NCBI GenBank assembly: GCA_900551415.1
Contig: URWB01000109.1
Span: 1 to 7,313, forward strand
Length of the DNA stretch: 7,313 nucleotides
From: an uncultured Eubacteriales bacterium
GTDB taxonomy: Bacteria > Bacillota > Clostridia > Peptostreptococcales > Anaerovoracaceae
Direction: 5' to 3'
The notes under the pieces were generated by a model. That model ran no database searches. It was not told the origin of the DNA and was given only the letters and a program-made list of their open reading frames with translations. A program made the translations under genes and the position numbers. Of this stretch, positions 5,593-7,313 are shown piece by piece (the stretch's first letter is position 1; every line of letters starts with the position of its first letter).

Positions 5593-6945
5593 TTAGTATT
5601 TGCCGAGGGATGATGCAAGCGTTTCATCCGGCTCTTCCGCGAAGTGATAATCCTTGCCCGGCAGTACCGCGTTGAGAATGATGCCAACGATGGAGGCAAC
5701 CGCAAGACCTGTCATATTGATGGTGATGCTGCCGATGACGATCGGAATCGCGCCTGCTTCGGAGAAGTTGATACCGACGGCAAGGCCGAGAATCAGAGCC
5801 GCGACGATAACATTTCTGGAATCCTGGAAGTTAGTTTTGTTTTCCACGACGTTTCTGACACCGATAGCCGAAATCATACCGTACAGAATTAAGGATACAC
5901 CGCCGATGGTCGCAGTCGGCATAACCTCGATGATTGCCGCGAATTTCGGGGAGAAGGAAAGGATGATCGCGTAGATAGCCGCCAGTTTGATGACGAATGG
6001 GTCGTAAACCTTGGTCAGTGCGAGCACACCGGTGTTTTCACCATAGGTCGTATTGGCCGGCGCGCCGAAGAGCGCCGCGACTGTGGTACCGATACCATCG
6101 CCGATGAGGGTTCTGTGCAGACCCGGATCTTTGATAAAGTTCTTTCCTACCGTGCCGCCGATGGCGGAGATATCACCGACGTGTTCCATCATGGTCGCGA
6201 ACGCGATCGGCACAATCGTGATAATGGACGTCATGACCATACCCCAATCGGTATCTCCGTTTGTGAATACGGATAAACCGGTATTCTGCCATACGACCGG
6301 CACACCAAGCCAAGCAGCCTCTTTGACCAGCGTGAAATCCACATTGCCGGAAACCGCCGCGACAAAATAGGAGGCAATGACGCCGAGCAGAATCGGGATG
6401 ATTTTAATCATGCCTTTTCCCCAGATATTGCAGACGATGACCACGACAATCGCAACCAAGGCGATCCACCAGTTCGCGCTGCAGTTATTGATCGCGGATG
6501 GCGCCAGGTTCAGACCAATCGCGATGATGATCGGACCGGTTACGACCGGCGGGAAATATTTCATGACATTGGAAGAACCCCATGCTTTGCAGATTGCCGA
6601 TAAAACCAGATAGAGCAGCCCTGCGCACGCGACACCGATGCAGGCGTAGGTCAGTGCTTTGGCTTCGGTCATTCCGGCTGCCACGCCGGCTTCCTTGACT
6701 GCCGCGTAGCCACCGAGAAAAGCGAAAGAGGAACCGAGGAATACCGGAACCTTATTCTTTGTCATAACGTGCATGAACAGGGTCGCGAGACCTGCGAACA
6801 GCAGCGTCGCTGAAATGCTCAGCCCTGTGATGATCGGCACCAGAACGGTCGCGCCGAACATGGCGAACATGTGCTGCAGGCCCAGGATCAGCATCTTGGG
6901 CAGGCCGAGCTGCCGGGCGTCGCGGATGGGTTCATTGGTGTTCAT
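5593..6945 (-). CDS. uraA: UraA/PyrP-type uracil permease (NCS2 family)
   Basis: The 450-residue membrane protein is an NCS2 nucleobase:cation symporter, most likely importing uracil. Residues 22-37 (GLQHMFAMFGATVLVP) match the conserved first segment of UraA. VPVFLGSSFAFLGG (66-79) fits the TM3 region. MMEHVGDI (252-259) and NTTYGENTGV (298-307) carry glutamates E254 and E303, which correspond to the substrate-binding Glu241 and Glu290 of E. coli UraA. About 14 hydrophobic segments run through the protein, as usual for the family. The start at 6945 is set by AAGGAG seven bases upstream; an upstream in-frame ATG would add 14 Arg-rich residues and swallow this site. The gene heads a unit with pyrR, supporting uracil rather than xanthine as substrate. 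UraA His245 corresponds here to Asp258, so specificity is not certain. A leader with an attenuator-like terminator precedes it. Confidence 0.92.
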   Translation of the reverse strand: MNTNEPIRDARQLGLPKMLILGLQHMFAMFGATVLVPIITGLSISATLLFAGLATLFMHVMTKNKVPVFLGSSFAFLGGYAAVKEAGVAAGMTEAKALTYACIGVACAGLLYLVLSAICKAWGSSNVMKYFPPVVTGPIIIAIGLNLAPSAINNCSANWWIALVAIVVVIVCNIWGKGMIKIIPILLGVIASYFVAAVSGNVDFTLVKEAAWLGVPVVWQNTGLSVFTNGDTDWGMVMTSIITIVPIAFATMMEHVGDISAIGGTVGKNFIKDPGLHRTLIGDGIGTTVAALFGAPANTTYGENTGVLALTKVYDPFVIKLAAIYAIILSFSPKFAAIIEVMPTATIGGVSLILYGMISAIGVRNVVENKTNFQDSRNVIVAALILGLAVGINFSEAGAIPIVIGSITINMTGLAVASIVGIILNAVLPGKDYHFAEEPDETLASSLGKY

Positions 6946-6993
6946 GTCGTCTCTCCTTCTCTCTTCTCTCTTGCGTCTGGCCCGCATTTGGGC

Positions 6994-7022
6994 AAAAAAA
7001 AGACAATCACCACGTGATTGTC
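6994..7022 (-). terminator. Intrinsic terminator in the uraA leader (attenuator)
   Basis: GACAATCAC (7002-7010) and GTGATTGTC (7014-7022) form a perfect 9-bp stem with a 3-nt loop. On the minus strand it is followed by eight U (7001-6994). It lies downstream of the predicted promoter and about 49 bp before the uraA start codon, so it can stop transcription before the gene. The leader ORF stop codon (7023-7021) overlaps the first two bases of the stem, so a ribosome there would cover its 5' arm. Confidence 0.85.
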
Positions 7023-7098
7023 AACAAAAACAAGGAGAAAGGGAGGAATCCGCCTCCCGCAGCAGTCGGTCGTTCGTCAGCAGCCCGAACACAAGCAT
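7021..7098 (-). CDS. Putative 25-residue leader peptide upstream of uraA
   Basis: A short frame starts at ATG 7098-7096, just after GGGGAAGGAGAGG (7111-7099), and ends in TGA at 7023-7021. It begins MLVFGLLTNDRLL and ends SPCFC. AAGGAG is only 3 nt from the ATG, closer than ideal; the GTG two codons on would give 9 nt. The predicted transcript start near 7117 leaves about 19 nt before the ATG. The ORF spans a GC hairpin and a U-rich stretch, and its stop overlaps the base of the attenuator stem. This is the layout expected for translation-coupled attenuation, as in the E. coli pyrBI leader. No homologue is recognised and the peptide itself probably has no function. A longer frame to 7203 would start upstream of the predicted promoter and is disfavoured. 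Chance ORFs of this length are common, so confidence is moderate. Confidence 0.5.
   Translation of the reverse strand: MLVFGLLTNDRLLREADSSLSPCFC
7023..7040 (-). promoter_or_regulatory. U-rich tract before the uraA attenuator
   Basis: The minus-strand stretch of about 20 nt just before the terminator stem (read 7040 to 7021) has 13 T, including TTTTT at 7030-7026. RNA polymerase would be expected to slow here when UTP is scarce. The same stretch contains TCTCCTT (7038-7032), perfectly complementary to AAGGAGA (7107-7101), the leader ORF Shine-Dalgarno region. Confidence 0.5.
7041..7058 (-). promoter_or_regulatory. GC hairpin in uraA leader, candidate pause hairpin
   Basis: GGGAGG (7041-7046) and CCTCCC (7053-7058) form a perfect 6-bp GC-rich stem with a 6-nt loop. 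In the minus-strand RNA the U-rich tract follows directly, an arrangement typical of a hairpin-stabilised pause. A weaker 5-bp hairpin (GTTCG 7072-7076 with CGAAC 7086-7090) lies just upstream. Confidence 0.5.
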
Positions 7099-7123
7099 CC
7101 TCTCCTTCCCCACATTTCGTTTT

Positions 7124-7152
7124 ATGATACCAGAACCCACAGCCCAATGCAA
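7124..7152 (-). promoter_or_regulatory. Predicted promoter of the uraA-pyrR unit
   Basis: On the minus strand TTGCAT (7152-7147) and TATCAT (7129-7124) are separated by 17 bp, and the -10 is preceded by TGG (extended -10). The predicted start near 7117 gives a ~170-nt leader that includes the leader ORF, the GC hairpin and the attenuator. The -35 matches consensus only in TTG, so the extended -10 is the main support. Confidence 0.6.
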
Positions 7153-7167
7153 GAGGGAATTTTTCTT

Positions 7168-7219
7168 TTTTGTGCTTTTGGCTCCGGGCCCTCCAGGCCG
7201 CACAAAAGGGGCCGTCCCC
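7168..7219. repeat. GC-rich inverted-repeat segment between divergent promoters
   Basis: TTTTGTGC (7168-7175) and GCACAAAA (7200-7207) are perfect 8-bp inverted repeats. The inner arms GGCT (7180-7183) and GGCC (7196-7199) extend the helix past a TTTT bulge. GGGG-CCGT-CCCC (7208-7219) follows immediately as a second small hairpin. The GC-rich core contrasts with T-rich flanks. It looks like a small intergenic repeat or structured operator region, but repeat status needs a genome comparison. Confidence 0.45.
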
Positions 7220-7248
7220 GGTTCCCTCCGGCTTGGCGGTTGTGTTGA

Positions 7249-7277
7249 TTGACTTTTTTTCCGAGACTGGGTAGACT
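7249..7277 (+). promoter_or_regulatory. Predicted promoter of a divergent gene beyond the right edge
   Basis: TTGACT (7249-7254) and TAGACT (7272-7277) match sigma-70 boxes at five and four of six positions with a 17-bp spacer, and A/T-rich DNA follows. No start codon with a ribosome binding site is visible before the window ends at 7313, so the gene served is unknown. Confidence 0.5.
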
Positions 7278-7313
7278 ATAGGTAATTTTTATTCATTTTT
7301 ATCCACTCTGTTT

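Noticed and set aside
4890..5705. 271-residue version of PyrR with a long N-terminal extension
   Set aside because: The extension runs through the terminator, the palindrome and the end of uraA. GGAGG before 5423 and the normal 177-residue length fix the start.
5593..6987. 464-residue version of the permease
   Set aside because: The extra 14 Arg-rich residues come from translating the purine-rich leader containing AAGGAG; the start at 6945 has correct spacing.
7021..7203. 60-residue minus-strand frame from 7203
   Set aside because: Its first part lies upstream of and across the predicted uraA promoter. Only the part from 7098 fits the transcript and has a Shine-Dalgarno sequence.
6773..7252. 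159-codon plus-strand frame over the uraA start and leader
   Set aside because: Antisense to uraA and its leader, no ribosome binding site, Ser/Arg/Pro-rich low-information translation.
1..7313. CRISPR array, tRNA/rRNA genes, insertion sequence ends or attachment sites
   Set aside because: No regularly spaced repeats, no cloverleaf or rRNA-like segments, no transposase or integrase sequence, and no target-site duplications were seen, including at the 1583 junction.

Overview
The window comes from a bacterium, most likely a Bacillota (Firmicutes) member. The reasons are a PyrR-type pyrimidine regulator next to a UraA-type permease, strong AGGAGG-like ribosome binding sites, intrinsic terminators with long U tracts, and a stand-alone FatA-type acyl-ACP thioesterase. 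I cannot place it below phylum with confidence. No tRNA, rRNA, CRISPR array, transposase or phage gene is visible.

Left part (about 1-1582, visibly more A+T-rich): the minus strand carries the N-terminal 408 codons of a SWIM zinc-finger/SNF2-family helicase that runs off the left edge. It has a good promoter and a structured 5' UTR. Upstream of it lies the last ~57 codons of a Gfo/Idh/MocA-type oxidoreductase followed by its intrinsic terminator. That oxidoreductase is cut off at about position 1582.

Junction: directly abutting it on the plus strand are the last ~55 codons of proC (pyrroline-5-carboxylate reductase), cut off at its 5' side. Two unrelated genes, both broken internally and facing away from each other, meet here, and base composition changes at the same place. 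This is either a genuine rearrangement scar or an assembly misjoin.

Middle part (about 1583-4832, plus strand): proC remnant, an AlkD-like DNA alkylation repair HEAT-repeat protein, an acyl-ACP thioesterase and a MOFRL/DUF4147 glycerate 2-kinase follow in one direction, probably co-transcribed. Their functions (base repair, fatty-acid release, glycerate phosphorylation) do not form one evident pathway.

Right part (4890-7153, minus strand): uraA-like uracil permease followed by pyrR form a pyrimidine salvage unit. UraA would import uracil, and PyrR can convert it to UMP and/or regulate. The uraA leader is the most interesting part of the window. It has a promoter, a short leader ORF with a Shine-Dalgarno sequence, a GC hairpin, a U-rich tract, and a near-perfect intrinsic terminator whose stem begins inside the leader ORF stop codon. 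This layout resembles UTP-sensing attenuation of enterobacterial pyrBI rather than classic PyrR attenuation, and I could not find a PyrR binding-loop consensus. A second intrinsic terminator and a 20-bp perfect palindrome separate uraA from pyrR.

Right edge (7153-7313): a GC-rich inverted-repeat segment and a plausible plus-strand promoter that would serve a divergent gene beyond the window.
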